Shown here piece after piece: positions 1 through 6,858 of a stretch of DNA of 35,180 nucleotides. A model generated the notes under the pieces. The model was not told where the DNA came from. It worked only from the letters and a program-made list of their open reading frames with translations, and did no database searches. The position numbers were made by a program, and so were the translations under genes. Position 1 is the first letter of the stretch. Every line of letters begins with the position of its first letter. This DNA is from Salinivibrio proteolyticus. Lineage in GTDB: Bacteria > Pseudomonadota > Gammaproteobacteria > Enterobacterales > Vibrionaceae. The stretch spans positions 1-35,180 of the forward strand of contig NZ_MUFP01000004.1 in assembly GCF_001996165.1 (NCBI RefSeq), written 5' to 3'.

Positions 1-159
1 TAACTAAAAGTTATCGTTTGGTCACTCAGTTCATCGAATAAATCTTTTTGTCTATTCTCAACGAGTGCCCACACAGATTGCATAGGTCAAATTGTTAAAG
101 AGCGTGTCGATTTAGTGGTCGGCATTTCGTGACTTGCGTCTCATTGCCCCGTCGACAGG
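1..159 (-). other. rRNA operon leader (5' external spacer), partial
   Basis: Read on the minus strand, this stretch has the conserved order of a gammaproteobacterial rrn leader: a boxA element, then the boxC-like segment ATCTGTGTGGGCACTCG, then AT-rich sequence. It lies directly downstream of a promoter with rrn-type features. In such operons the leader carries the antitermination signals and one strand of the RNase III stem that releases pre-16S rRNA. The 16S gene itself would start to the left of base 1 and is not in the window, so the operon is inferred from its leader only. Confidence 0.85.
89..103 (-). promoter_or_regulatory. boxA antitermination element of the rrn operon
   Basis: On the minus strand the sequence is GCTCTTTAACAATTT, which contains the classic boxA core TGCTCTTTA-like element of E. 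coli rrn leaders. It binds NusB/NusE (S10) in the known antitermination complex. Its position about 55 nt downstream of the predicted start and just ahead of the GTGTGGGCACTCG segment matches other enteric and vibrio rrn leaders. Confidence 0.85.
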
Positions 160-165
160 AAGCGC

Positions 166-213
166 AGTATAGAGATTTCAGTTTTTCCCGCAACCCCTAA
201 ATATAAAAAAAAT
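166..213 (-). promoter_or_regulatory. rRNA operon promoter with UP element
   Basis: On the minus strand there is a -35 TTGCGG (188-193), a 16-bp spacer and a -10 TATACT (166-171). A GC-rich discriminator (GCGCTTCC) follows. The short 16-bp spacing and GC discriminator are hallmarks of stringently controlled rrn promoters. Upstream, bases 198-213 form an A/T block (TTTTTTTTATATTTA) that fits a UP element. Only one promoter is evident; upstream is a terminator and a coding gene rather than a second P1-type promoter. Confidence 0.75.
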
Positions 214-264
214 GCGCCTTGCGGTTTGTTTGTCTATAAAACAAACAAAAACCGTCAAGGCGCC
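203..264 (-). terminator. Rho-independent terminator for the 281-493 gene
   Basis: GCGCCTTG (214-221) pairs with CAAGGCGC (256-263). The stem continues through CGGTTTGTTTGT against ACAAAC...CCG with a small bulge around loop CTATAAA. Read leftward, the hairpin is followed by eight T residues (205-212). It would end transcription from the small membrane protein gene, and possibly the MocR gene, before the rrn promoter. Confidence 0.8.
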
Positions 265-280
265 AAAGATTACCGTTCAA

Positions 281-493
281 TTAATGCTGATTCTGGCGCT
301 CTTCTGCCCGCTCTTTCGCGCGGCAATGTCGAATAGACGCCCACGCCATAAAGAAAAGTACAAAAGGGATGGCGCCAGCGGTCCATTCAGCCCACGTGTA
401 GTAAGCCAATGTTTCAATAATGATGACATGGCCCAGAATCAGTAGGGCTGCGCAGATAATCGCAACGACCATCATGCTTAGCTCTGATTTCAT
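281..493 (-). CDS. small two-helix membrane protein, function unknown
   Basis: A 70-residue protein that I do not recognise. Residues 6-29 are strongly hydrophobic (VVAIICAALLILGHVIII), and a second hydrophobic stretch lies around residues 38-52 (AGAIPFVLFFMAWA). The tail is charged and ends KERAEERQNQH, consistent with an inner-membrane hairpin with a cytoplasmic tail. A strong Shine-Dalgarno (AGGGGGAG, then AAAAGG) precedes the ATG, and a good terminator follows the stop. These signals make it a real gene rather than a chance frame. It lies 75 bp downstream of the MocR regulator on the same strand with no terminator between, so the two may be cotranscribed. Confidence 0.65.
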   Translation of the reverse strand: MKSELSMMVVAIICAALLILGHVIIIETLAYYTWAEWTAGAIPFVLFFMAWASIRHCRAKERAEERQNQH

Positions 494-568
494 CCTTTTC
501 TCCCCCTAAAGTGTGTGCCCAGTTAGTGTATGCCTAGGGCCAGTGACGGGATTAGTACAAAGCCACCG

Positions 569-2032
569 CTATTTAGCTGTAACAGTATCGGCTATTGATA
601 AAGATGAGAGCACAGTCGCAATCTGTGTAAGGCCGCTGTCAACGCTCGCTGGCGTATCAGCATCAACAGTCTCAGGCGCACTGATAGAGAAGTTTAAGCG
701 GAAGCAGTCGTTAAACCGATCATCAGTGGCAAACAAAGCGCCCGGTGCGAGTGTAATGCCATATGGCAAGAGTTCTCGAAATAGCTGGCGAGTGTCCATG
801 CCATTATTCAGTGCGACCCATAAGAAGTAGCCACCTTGAGGGTCGGTGATCGATGCACTCGTCGGCAAAATACGACGCAGACTGTCACGTACCGCGTGTT
901 TGCGCTGTAACAAGGCAGTGCGCAAACGGCGCAGGTGTGCATCATACCCACCCTGCTGCAAATAATGCGCGATAGCGAGCTGGTTAGGGGCACCAACAGA
1001 TAAACTGGACACATACTGTCGCTTTTCAATTTGCGTGGCATAACACCCTGCCGCCACCCAACCAACCCGGAAGCCAGGCGCTAACTGTTTTGAAAACGAC
1101 CCACAATGCAAAACTAGCCCTTGGCTGTCATAACACTTCAGTGGCATTGGGCGTGATTCAGAGAAAAAGAGCTCACCATAGACATCGTCTTCTATTAAGG
1201 GGACTTGGTGACTCGCGAGCAGTGATACCAGTGCTGGTCTATCTTTTTCAGGAATAGATGCCCCCGTTGGATTATGAAAGTTACTCATCAGCCAGCAGGC
1301 AGCGACGTGGTGAGTACTCAACGCAGCTTCAAGCGCGTTTATATTCACTCCCGTTTCAGGATCAACCGGCACGGGCACGGGCTCCAGTTGCAAACGCTCA
1401 AGGGTTTGCAGCACCCCATAAAAGGCTGGCGCTTCGATGATCACTTTATCCCCGGGCTGAGTCAGTGCCGCTAGTGATAGGCTTAACGCTTCGATGGCAC
1501 CATTGGTGATGATGATCTCATCCATCGCCACTTTTATTCCTTGCCGCAGATAGCGCTGCGCAATCATGCGACGCAAACCTTCATCGCCAGGAGGAAGCAT
1601 GGTGAGATAATCTGGATGCGATGATTGACGAAGTACTCGTGCCATCGCCCGTCCTAACGCTTGCATGGGAAATAGCGTGGGATCAGGGAACGCAGAGCCG
1701 AACGGAAAGCACGAGCCTGACTTGCTCGCGCTAATCACATCAAAGACATCTTGATGCGCCTGCAGCCAATGAGAGTCTGCTTGAGGACGCGCCAAAGAGT
1801 CGGAGGACAATTGATTGTAATGCGGACGTACAAAGTATCCAGCTCTGGGGCGAGCCTCAACCCAGCCATCCGCTTCTAGCTGCTCATAAGCGCGCATGAC
1901 AGTCATTGGGCTAACATTTTGGAGGCGGCTCATCTCACGAACGGAAGGGATCCGCTCACCGGCTTGCCACACCCTTTGATCGATTTGCGTTTTTACCCAA
2001 ACGGCGATGTCTTGATAGCGAACTTGCACCAT
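569..2032 (-). CDS. MocR/GntR-type regulator with aminotransferase-like domain
   Basis: A 487-residue PLP-binding transcription factor of the MocR subfamily of GntR. A winged-helix DNA-binding domain occupies about residues 7-70 (GERIPSVREMSRLQNVSPMT). A fold-type I aminotransferase-like domain follows, with HNPTG at about 253, EDDVYGE at about 281, and the PLP Schiff-base lysine in SFSKQLAPG at about K315. An upstream GTG would extend the frame to base 2119. The ATG at 2032 is preferred because AGGGAG lies 5 nt ahead of it and the wHTH begins right after. Family members sense PLP or amino-acid-like effectors; the target here is unknown. It has no divergent partner gene, which is unusual for MocR proteins, because a tRNA gene on the same strand lies upstream. 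Confidence 0.88.
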   Translation of the reverse strand: MVQVRYQDIAVWVKTQIDQRVWQAGERIPSVREMSRLQNVSPMTVMRAYEQLEADGWVEARPRAGYFVRPHYNQLSSDSLARPQADSHWLQAHQDVFDVISASKSGSCFPFGSAFPDPTLFPMQALGRAMARVLRQSSHPDYLTMLPPGDEGLRRMIAQRYLRQGIKVAMDEIIITNGAIEALSLSLAALTQPGDKVIIEAPAFYGVLQTLERLQLEPVPVPVDPETGVNINALEAALSTHHVAACWLMSNFHNPTGASIPEKDRPALVSLLASHQVPLIEDDVYGELFFSESRPMPLKCYDSQGLVLHCGSFSKQLAPGFRVGWVAAGCYATQIEKRQYVSSLSVGAPNQLAIAHYLQQGGYDAHLRRLRTALLQRKHAVRDSLRRILPTSASITDPQGGYFLWVALNNGMDTRQLFRELLPYGITLAPGALFATDDRFNDCFRLNFSISAPETVDADTPASVDSGLTQIATVLSSLSIADTVTAK

Positions 2033-2063
2033 ACCACTCCCTGTGACAACCACGGCTCGATAA

Positions 2064-2090
2064 TACCTTGCCGCGTTCGCTTTGCCTTGC
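2064..2090 (-). repeat. direct repeat ahead of the MocR gene (possible operator)
   Basis: On the minus strand GCAAGGCA (2083-2090) and GCAAGGTA (2064-2071) are direct repeats 19 bp apart. The second overlaps a -10-like TATTAT (2060-2065), and both lie 30-60 nt upstream of the MocR start codon. MocR proteins such as GabR bind direct repeats, so these are plausible autoregulatory sites. That role is inferred from position and spacing only. Confidence 0.35.
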
Positions 2091-2138
2091 GCGATACCCG
2101 AGGATTGTGAAGTCATCACGATTCAGACGACATAAACG

Positions 2139-2172
2139 AAAAAAGCCCCTGTCTTTCGACAGGGGCTTTTTT
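2139..2172 (-). terminator. terminator after tRNA-Leu (bidirectional shape)
   Basis: GCCCCTGTC (2145-2153) and GACAGGGGC (2158-2166) form a perfect 9-bp stem with a 4-nt loop. Six A residues lie on the left and six T on the right, so it can work on both strands. Read leftward, it sits directly after the tRNA-Leu gene and before the MocR gene. Confidence 0.9.
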
Positions 2173-2178
2173 GGGATT

Positions 2179-2265
2179 TGGTGCCGAGAGAGGGACTTGA
2201 ACCCTCACACCCGTTAAGGCGGCGGATTTTGAATCCGCTGCGTCTACCAATTCCGCCATCTCGGC
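2179..2265 (-). tRNA. tRNA-Leu(CAA), CCA encoded
   Basis: The minus strand folds as an 87-nt class II tRNA. The acceptor GCCGAGA pairs with TCTCGGC, followed by A and an encoded CCA at 2179-2181. The D-arm reads GGCGGAATTGGTAGACGC. The anticodon stem GCGGA/TCCGC carries loop TTCAAAA, giving anticodon CAA, which reads UUG. A long variable arm (CGCCTTAACGGGTG) and a T-arm GAGGGTTCAAGTCCCTC complete it. The long variable arm and the G-rich D-arm are typical of tRNA-Leu. Confidence 0.95.
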
Positions 2266-2276
2266 AAGTGCTGGCA

Positions 2277-2304
2277 ATTATACGTACCGCCCTTTCGAGT
2301 GCAA
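2277..2304 (-). promoter_or_regulatory. promoter of tRNA-Leu
   Basis: On the minus strand there is a -35 TTGCAC (2299-2304), a 16-bp spacer and a perfect -10 TATAAT (2277-2282). An A/T-rich stretch just upstream (TTTTTTGTTTTTTAAT) may act as a UP element. The start of transcription would fall only a few bases ahead of the mature tRNA 5' end at 2265. Confidence 0.75.
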
Positions 2305-2339
2305 GCATTAAAAAACAAAAAATGTGTGTTCGCGCTATT

Positions 2340-2360
2340 TTTAACCAATTCGCGGTTAAA
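2340..2360. repeat. perfect inverted repeat upstream of tRNA-Leu and the RDD gene
   Basis: TTTAACC (2340-2346) and GGTTAAA (2354-2360) are perfect 7-bp arms around a 7-base centre. The repeat lies between the leftward tRNA promoter and the rightward RDD gene, so it could be an operator for either. I recognise no matching regulator. Confidence 0.3.
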
Positions 2361-2481
2361 TACATCAAAGGCGGTGTAATCATGAGCAAACGACATCGCA
2401 AAACCGCCCTATCAGCTTACTCACCCAAACAGTGAATGTGCTAGGCTAGCGGCGACTTTGATACTTGGATGTAGCTAAACC

Positions 2482-2982
2482 ATGCAGACTTCTTCTATTG
2501 CATGCCCAACCGCCGGTTTTTTTCGCCGTCTTGCTGTTTGGGTTTATGATCTTTTGATTGTTGCCGCATTACTTATGCTTGCGGGCGGCGCGGTGATGGC
2601 AGCATTGGCTATCGCACAAGCGCTCGGGATGTCGATGACACCTTATCAAGATGCCAGTGATTTCCTCACCCATCACCCTATCGCACAGCCTCTTTACACT
2701 GCCTATCTCGCCTGTGTGATTTGCGGGTTCTACGGCTACTTCTGGTGTAAAGCCGGTCAGACGCTGGGGATGCGAGCCTGGCGCCTGCGCATTCAAAATG
2801 CTGACGGTAGTAATATTCGCCCCACACAGGCACTGATTCGTCTTGCAACAGCCTGCTTTGGACTCGGCAACCTTATCGTGATTTTCGATAAGAACAACCG
2901 TGCGTTTCAAGATCACTTCGCAGAGTGCGACATGATCGTATTACCGAAGCCCGCCAAAGCCTCGAAAAGAAAGAAGCAATAG
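2482..2982 (+). CDS. RDD family membrane protein
   Basis: A 166-residue protein with the RDD-family signature at its start: FFRRLAVWVYDLLIVAALL (about residues 13-31), in which R and D sit in the first membrane helix. A second helix lies at about residues 70-88 (TAYLACVICGFYGYFW). The segment GQTLGMRAWRLRIQNADGS (about 92-110) is the usual conserved loop of the family. The C-terminus is very basic (KPAKASKRKKQ). The family's biochemical role is not settled; some members have been linked to ion or solute transport. It is monocistronic, with its own terminator downstream and the tRNA gene divergent upstream. Confidence 0.85.
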   Translation: MQTSSIACPTAGFFRRLAVWVYDLLIVAALLMLAGGAVMAALAIAQALGMSMTPYQDASDFLTHHPIAQPLYTAYLACVICGFYGYFWCKAGQTLGMRAWRLRIQNADGSNIRPTQALIRLATACFGLGNLIVIFDKNNRAFQDHFAECDMIVLPKPAKASKRKKQ

Positions 2983-2991
2983 CTGTCATTG

Positions 2992-3019
2992 GGAAGGCCC
3001 TGTGCCTTCCTCTTTTTTT
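2992..3019 (+). terminator. terminator after the RDD gene
   Basis: GGAAGGC (2992-2998) pairs with GCCTTCC (3004-3010) around loop CCTGT. A T-tract follows after one intervening base pair of CT (3013-3019). Confidence 0.75.
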
Positions 3020-3500
3020 CAACAATTCTATCGTAACCTCTAAATTTGATATAAAACAAAAAAACAGCGAGTTTTTAATCCTGCGATATTTTCACTTAAT
3101 CTGCTTTTTATTCACCACACCTATAGAGTAAGCATGACTAATTACGCAGTCTATGCACATAGAAAAGTCGTGGTAACTTGATGATTAGCGGCTAAAGCAA
3201 ATTTAAAAAAATAAAAACCCACCTCACCATCATACCAAGAACATTCTGAGTGATATATCTAAGCACATAAACCAAACAGCCATTCACTTTTAACCTGCTC
3301 ATCAATTAAGCGACAGCATACAGTCCCTTTCTTTTGTGAGATATCACTAAGAACTATTTACGGATGCACTTTTACAATAAAGAAAAAGCCACTGACGACG
3401 GCAGAAAAGAACAACGAAAATAACGTGAAACTTAAAAGAGTTACCTCAACACGTGTAGTGCCCTATTTTATTGCACTCAGAAGAGGTATGAGGAGATAGT
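3020..3500 (+). promoter_or_regulatory. AT-rich control region ahead of the ADI transporter gene
   Basis: These 480 bases are AT-rich and hold no convincing gene. They presumably carry the promoter of the transporter, but I could not pick one pair of -35/-10 boxes with confidence. AGCCATTCACTT at 3278-3289 recurs exactly ahead of arcA at 5245-5256. It contains ATTCA, the half-site of the enterobacterial ArgR box (TGAAT-N4-ATTCA). The imperfect palindrome GTGAGATATCAC lies at 3336-3347. A good Shine-Dalgarno (AAGAGG and GAGGAG) sits just before the start at 3501. Confidence 0.5.
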
Positions 3501-4943
3501 ATGAGTACCCAAAGTGTTCCTGAAAAAAAAGGTTGGTTCGCCAACCTCAAATTCCCATCCGCCTATACCATATTGTTCATTCTGATTGCCTTGGTCGCCG
3601 CGCTGAGTTGGATAGTCCCTGCCGGTCAGTACGAACGAGAATATAACGCTGAACTCGGCCGAGATGTGCCTGTATCAGGCACCTACCACCAAGTAGAGAG
3701 TAACCCTCAAGGCGTGGTCGACGTGCTGCTGGCCCCCATTGACGGTTTTTATAACCACGAAACCTATGAAGCGGCCGCCATTGATGTCTCACTCTTCATC
3801 CTCATTATTGGTGGCTTTTTAGGTCTGGTGACCAAAACCGGTGCCATTGATGCAGGGATTGAGCGGGTGACCAAACGCTTAGAAGGACGCGAAGAGTGGA
3901 TGATCCCTATCCTAATGGGCCTCTTTGCCGCGGGCGGTACGATTTACGGGATGGCCGAAGAGTCCTTGCCTTTTTATACCCTACTCGTCCCTGTGATGAT
4001 GGCGGCACGCTTTGACCCTGTGGTTGCAGCGGCTACCGTACTCCTTGGTGCCGGTATTGGTACTTTAGGATCAACCATCAACCCGTTTGCAACTGTCATT
4101 GCCGCGAATGCCGCCGGTATCCCTTTTACCGATGGTATTCTGTTACGCCTCGCTATCCTGGCCATTGGCTGGCTTATCTGTGTTGCCTATGTGATGCGTT
4201 ATGCCCGCAAAGTGCGCGCCGACCAGAGCCAATCCATAGTTTACGATCAGTTTGAGAGCAATAAAAAACACTTCCTTGGCGATCATGACGAAACACAAAC
4301 GCTTGCTTTCACTACCACGCGTAAAGTGATCTTAGGCATTTTTGCTGCCGCGTTTGCCGTGATGATCTATGGCGTATCCTCGCTAGGATGGTGGATGGCC
4401 GAGATCTCTGCCGTTTTCCTCGGTGCTGCGATTATTATTGGTCTGATTGCACGTATGAGTGAAGAAGAGATCACCACCAGCTTTATTGATGGCGCACGAG
4501 ACCTTCTGGGGGTGGCACTTATCATCGGTATTGCCCGCGGTATCGTGGTGATAATGGATAAAGGCATGATCACAGATACCATCTTAAACAGTGCTGAAGG
4601 TATGGTGACTGGGCTATCGTCTTTTGTTTTTATCAACGTTATGTATTGGCTGGAAGTCTTGCTGTCTTTCTTAGTGCCATCGTCATCTGGTTTGGCTGTC
4701 CTAACCATGCCTATCATGGCGCCACTGGCTGACTTTGCAAACGTTGGGCGCGAGTTAGTCGTGACCGCTTATCAATCTGCATCAGGTGTCGTCAACCTCG
4801 TCACCCCAACCTCAGGCGTGGTGATGGGTGGCCTTGCGATCGCTCGCGTTCCCTATGTTAAATGGATCAAATGGGTGGCGCCTTTACTCGGTATTCTTAC
4901 CATCATGATTATGATCATGCTCAGTGTAGGTGTCATGCTATAA
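3501..4943 (+). CDS. arcD: YfcC/ArcD-type transporter, probable arginine:ornithine antiporter
   Basis: A 480-residue polytopic inner-membrane protein of the YfcC family (DcuC-like superfamily). Hydrophobic helices run throughout, starting at about residues 20-42. Conserved family features include GGFLGLVTKTGAIDAGI near 103-119, YGMAEESLPFYTLLVP near 153-168, and a C-terminal helix pair with LVPSSSGLAVLTMPIMAPLAD near 392-412. YfcC-type carriers found next to arginine deiminase genes are generally assigned arginine/ornithine exchange; here that role rests on the neighbourhood of arcA, arcC and an OTCase. It is separated from arcA by 636 bases with a terminator, so it is probably its own transcription unit. 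It is not the amino acid permease (APC) form of ArcD. Confidence 0.8.
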   Translation: MSTQSVPEKKGWFANLKFPSAYTILFILIALVAALSWIVPAGQYEREYNAELGRDVPVSGTYHQVESNPQGVVDVLLAPIDGFYNHETYEAAAIDVSLFILIIGGFLGLVTKTGAIDAGIERVTKRLEGREEWMIPILMGLFAAGGTIYGMAEESLPFYTLLVPVMMAARFDPVVAAATVLLGAGIGTLGSTINPFATVIAANAAGIPFTDGILLRLAILAIGWLICVAYVMRYARKVRADQSQSIVYDQFESNKKHFLGDHDETQTLAFTTTRKVILGIFAAAFAVMIYGVSSLGWWMAEISAVFLGAAIIIGLIARMSEEEITTSFIDGARDLLGVALIIGIARGIVVIMDKGMITDTILNSAEGMVTGLSSFVFINVMYWLEVLLSFLVPSSSGLAVLTMPIMAPLADFANVGRELVVTAYQSASGVVNLVTPTSGVVMGGLAIARVPYVKWIKWVAPLLGILTIMIMIMLSVGVML

Positions 4944-4963
4944 CCTCTATTGATACACCGACT

Positions 4964-4996
4964 AGCGCGCTCACGTATTCGTCAGCGCGCTTTTTT
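4964..4996 (+). terminator. terminator after the ADI transporter gene
   Basis: The self-complementary octamer AGCGCGCT occurs at 4964-4971 and again at 4984-4991, forming an 8-bp stem around a 12-base loop. Six T residues follow. It separates the transporter gene from arcA. Confidence 0.8.
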
Positions 4997-5579
4997 ATGT
5001 CTGCCACTCCCTCGCTCAACCATGCTTCACCACGCTGATATATTCCTCTTCTCTTCTCATAACAACATGGCACCGTATTTCTCTTTTTACACCGTTCCGT
5101 TACCGGTATAAAACGGACATCCGCCATCGGACACTAAGTACAGTTATTTTACACTTTTAACAAAAAACGTATTTATATCGACATCAATCACAGTTTTGAG
5201 GAAAAAAACGTCTTTATTTGTTAACAAAGAAAAAATAGAAAGATAGCCATTCACTTATTACGCATACCCTCACCATTCAAAGTAATACTGATTGGCATAA
5301 AAAAGAAAACAGATCCGCATTAACAAAGGGAAATTAAAAAATATTTCGTTAGACACTCACAATTCCTGCTTAATTATTAAAAAACAAAAAAATCTCATGC
5401 CATAAATACCATTAACACAGGGTAAAAAAGGCAAAAGACAATGTTTTAATTCACTGTGATCTAACTTCAAGAATACCCCAGACACCGCGTTAGAATGAAT
5501 CTGTACCCAATAATACATCTGCACTTTTTATTCATCCCTTCCGATAAAAAGCCAAGCAGAGATATACGGAGAAAGAAAG
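4997..5579 (+). promoter_or_regulatory. long AT-rich control region ahead of arcA
   Basis: About 580 bases without a credible gene; the short minus-strand frame at 4933-5127 runs through the transporter's terminator and is not supported. The sequence is rich in A-tracts, especially 5160-5440. ATTCACT occurs twice (5249-5255 and 5449-5455); the first is inside the 12-mer shared with the transporter's upstream region. A TAATAC -10-like hexamer lies at 5511-5516 without a clear -35, which would fit an activator-dependent promoter. The Shine-Dalgarno GGAG lies at 5568-5571. Confidence 0.5.
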
Positions 5580-6800
5580 ATGAACAACTTCTATGTCGGC
5601 TCTGAAATTGGTCAATTACGTACCGTGATGCTGCATCGTCCTGAGCGTGCGCTCACCCACTTAACACCATCAAACTGTCATGACTTACTGTTTGATGATG
5701 TTCTGTCCGTTGAACGTGCAGGTGAAGAGCATGACAAATTTGCTCAAACCCTACGTGATCAAGGCGTTGAAGTCCTCCTGCTCCAAAATCTACTGGCTGA
5801 GACTCTAGATGTACCTGAAGCCAAAGACTGGCTGATGAACCTAAAAATCTCGGATTATACCTTCGGCCCTTCGTTTGCTAATAACATCCGTTGCTATTTG
5901 AATGACCTGCCTCACCATGAACTCGCGTCGATGTTCTTAGGCGGATTGGCCTACTCTGAGCTGCCAATTGCAACAACCTCTATGTTGCAAGCCATGCACG
6001 CACCGTCCGACTTTATTATTGATCCACTCCCCAACCACCTATTCACCCGCGATACCTCCTGCTGGGTTTACGGTGGTGTATCAATTAACCCAATGGCGAA
6101 ACCCGCGCGTAAACGTGAAACCAATCATCTTCGCGCCATTTATAAATGGCACCCTCGCTTTGCGAACGGTGATTTTATTACCTACTTCGGCGGCGAAAAT
6201 ATCGACTATGACAACGCCACCATTGAAGGCGGCGATGTTACCGTCCTCGGCAAGGGCGTGGTGCTTATCGGTATGTCCGAGCGCACAACCCCACAAGGGG
6301 TAGAAAACTTGGCTTCTAGCTTATTTAGACACGGCCAAGCCAAACAAGTGATTGCGATGGAGCTACCGAAACACCGCTCTTGCATGCACCTTGATACCGT
6401 GATGACCCATATGCGTGAAGATACCTTCTCGGTGTATCCAGAAGTGATCCGTAAAGATATCAAATGCTGGAGCCTCACCGGTGATCGCACCGGCAAACTC
6501 AACGTTCGCGAAGAAGATTACTTCCTGACCGCGATTGAAAAAGGACTGGATGTTGGCCCGCTAAACCTGATCACCACAGGGGGTGACAGCTTCGAAGCCG
6601 AACGCGAACAGTGGAATGATGCTAACAACGTACTGACTGTCCGTCCTGGCGTAGTCGTGGGTTATGAACGCAACACCTATACCAATGAAAAGTATGACAA
6701 AGCGGGTATCACTGTGTTGTCTATTCCCGGTGACGAGTTAGGTCGCGGTCGTGGCGGAGCACGCTGCATGAGCTGCCCAATCCATCGTGACGGCATCTAA
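5580..6800 (+). CDS. arcA: arginine deiminase
   Basis: A 406-residue cytoplasmic enzyme that hydrolyses L-arginine to L-citrulline and ammonia, the first step of the ADI pathway. All catalytic residues known from Pseudomonas ADI have counterparts: Asp158 in FTRDTS, Glu216 and Asp219 in IEGGD, His270 and Asp272 in [10 protein letters not shown], and the nucleophile Cys396 in GGARCMSCP near the C-terminus. The length is normal for the family. Fifty-eight bases and a strong hairpin separate it from arcC. The order arcA-arcC-OTCase, with a transporter upstream and argR downstream, supports a catabolic, ATP-yielding role under low oxygen or acid, as known for this pathway. Confidence 0.97.
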   Translation: MNNFYVGSEIGQLRTVMLHRPERALTHLTPSNCHDLLFDDVLSVERAGEEHDKFAQTLRDQGVEVLLLQNLLAETLDVPEAKDWLMNLKISDYTFGPSFANNIRCYLNDLPHHELASMFLGGLAYSELPIATTSMLQAMHAPSDFIIDPLPNHLFTRDTSCWVYGGVSINPMAKPARKRETNHLRAIYKWHPRFANGDFITYFGGENIDYDNATIEGGDVTVLGKGVVLIGMSERTTPQGVENLASSLFRHGQAKQVIAMELPKHRSCMHLDTVMTHMREDTFSVYPEVIRKDIKCWSLTGDRTGKLNVREEDYFLTAIEKGLDVGPLNLITTGGDSFEAEREQWNDANNVLTVRPGVVVGYERNTYTNEKYDKAGITVLSIPGDELGRGRGGARCMSCPIHRDGI

Positions 6801-6810
6801 TCGCCTTGTT

Positions 6811-6833
6811 GGGCTGAGCAAGTAGCTCAGCCC
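6811..6833 (+). other. intercistronic hairpin between arcA and arcC
   Basis: GGGCTGAGC (6811-6819) and GCTCAGCCC (6825-6833) form a perfect 9-bp stem with loop AAGTA. No T-tract follows (CCCACCGAC), so it is not a standard terminator. It may protect the 3' end of arcA mRNA or mark a processing site, giving more ArcA than ArcC; that function is inferred. Confidence 0.6.
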
Positions 6834-6858
6834 CCACCGACTGTAGAGAGTATTAAGT

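Noticed and set aside
212-445. 77-residue plus-strand frame over the terminator and the small membrane protein gene
   Set aside because: It starts inside the terminator's A/T tract, has no ribosome-binding site and lies antisense to a better supported gene.
2179-2265. tRNA-Leu as an integration site for a mobile element
   Set aside because: No integrase, no repeat of the tRNA 3' end nearby and no foreign-looking genes were seen on either side.
2178-2435. Plus-strand frame running through the tRNA-Leu region
   Set aside because: Its first part is the antisense of the tRNA gene; only the last 17 codons have a possible start signal, reported separately as a weak finding.
2925-3131. 68-residue plus-strand frame after the RDD gene
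   Set aside because: It overlaps the RDD gene's end and crosses a terminator; composition is AT-rich and no ribosome-binding site is seen.
3336-3347. GTGAGATATCAC as a CRP or FNR site ahead of the transporter gene
   Set aside because: The arms GTGA/TCAC are 4 bases apart; CRP and FNR sites both need TGA and TCA separated by 6.
4933-5127. 64-residue minus-strand frame between the transporter gene and arcA
   Set aside because: It reads through the transporter's terminator hairpin, has no recognisable domain and no convincing start signal.
5174-5187. Possible FNR site TATAT-CGAC-ATCAA ahead of arcA
   Set aside because: One half-site is perfect, but the other matches 3 of 5, and it lies about 390 bases from the start codon with no promoter identified nearby.
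5456-5471. TGTGATCTAACTTCAA as a CRP site ahead of arcA
   Set aside because: The left half matches TGTGA, but the right half agrees poorly with TCACA.
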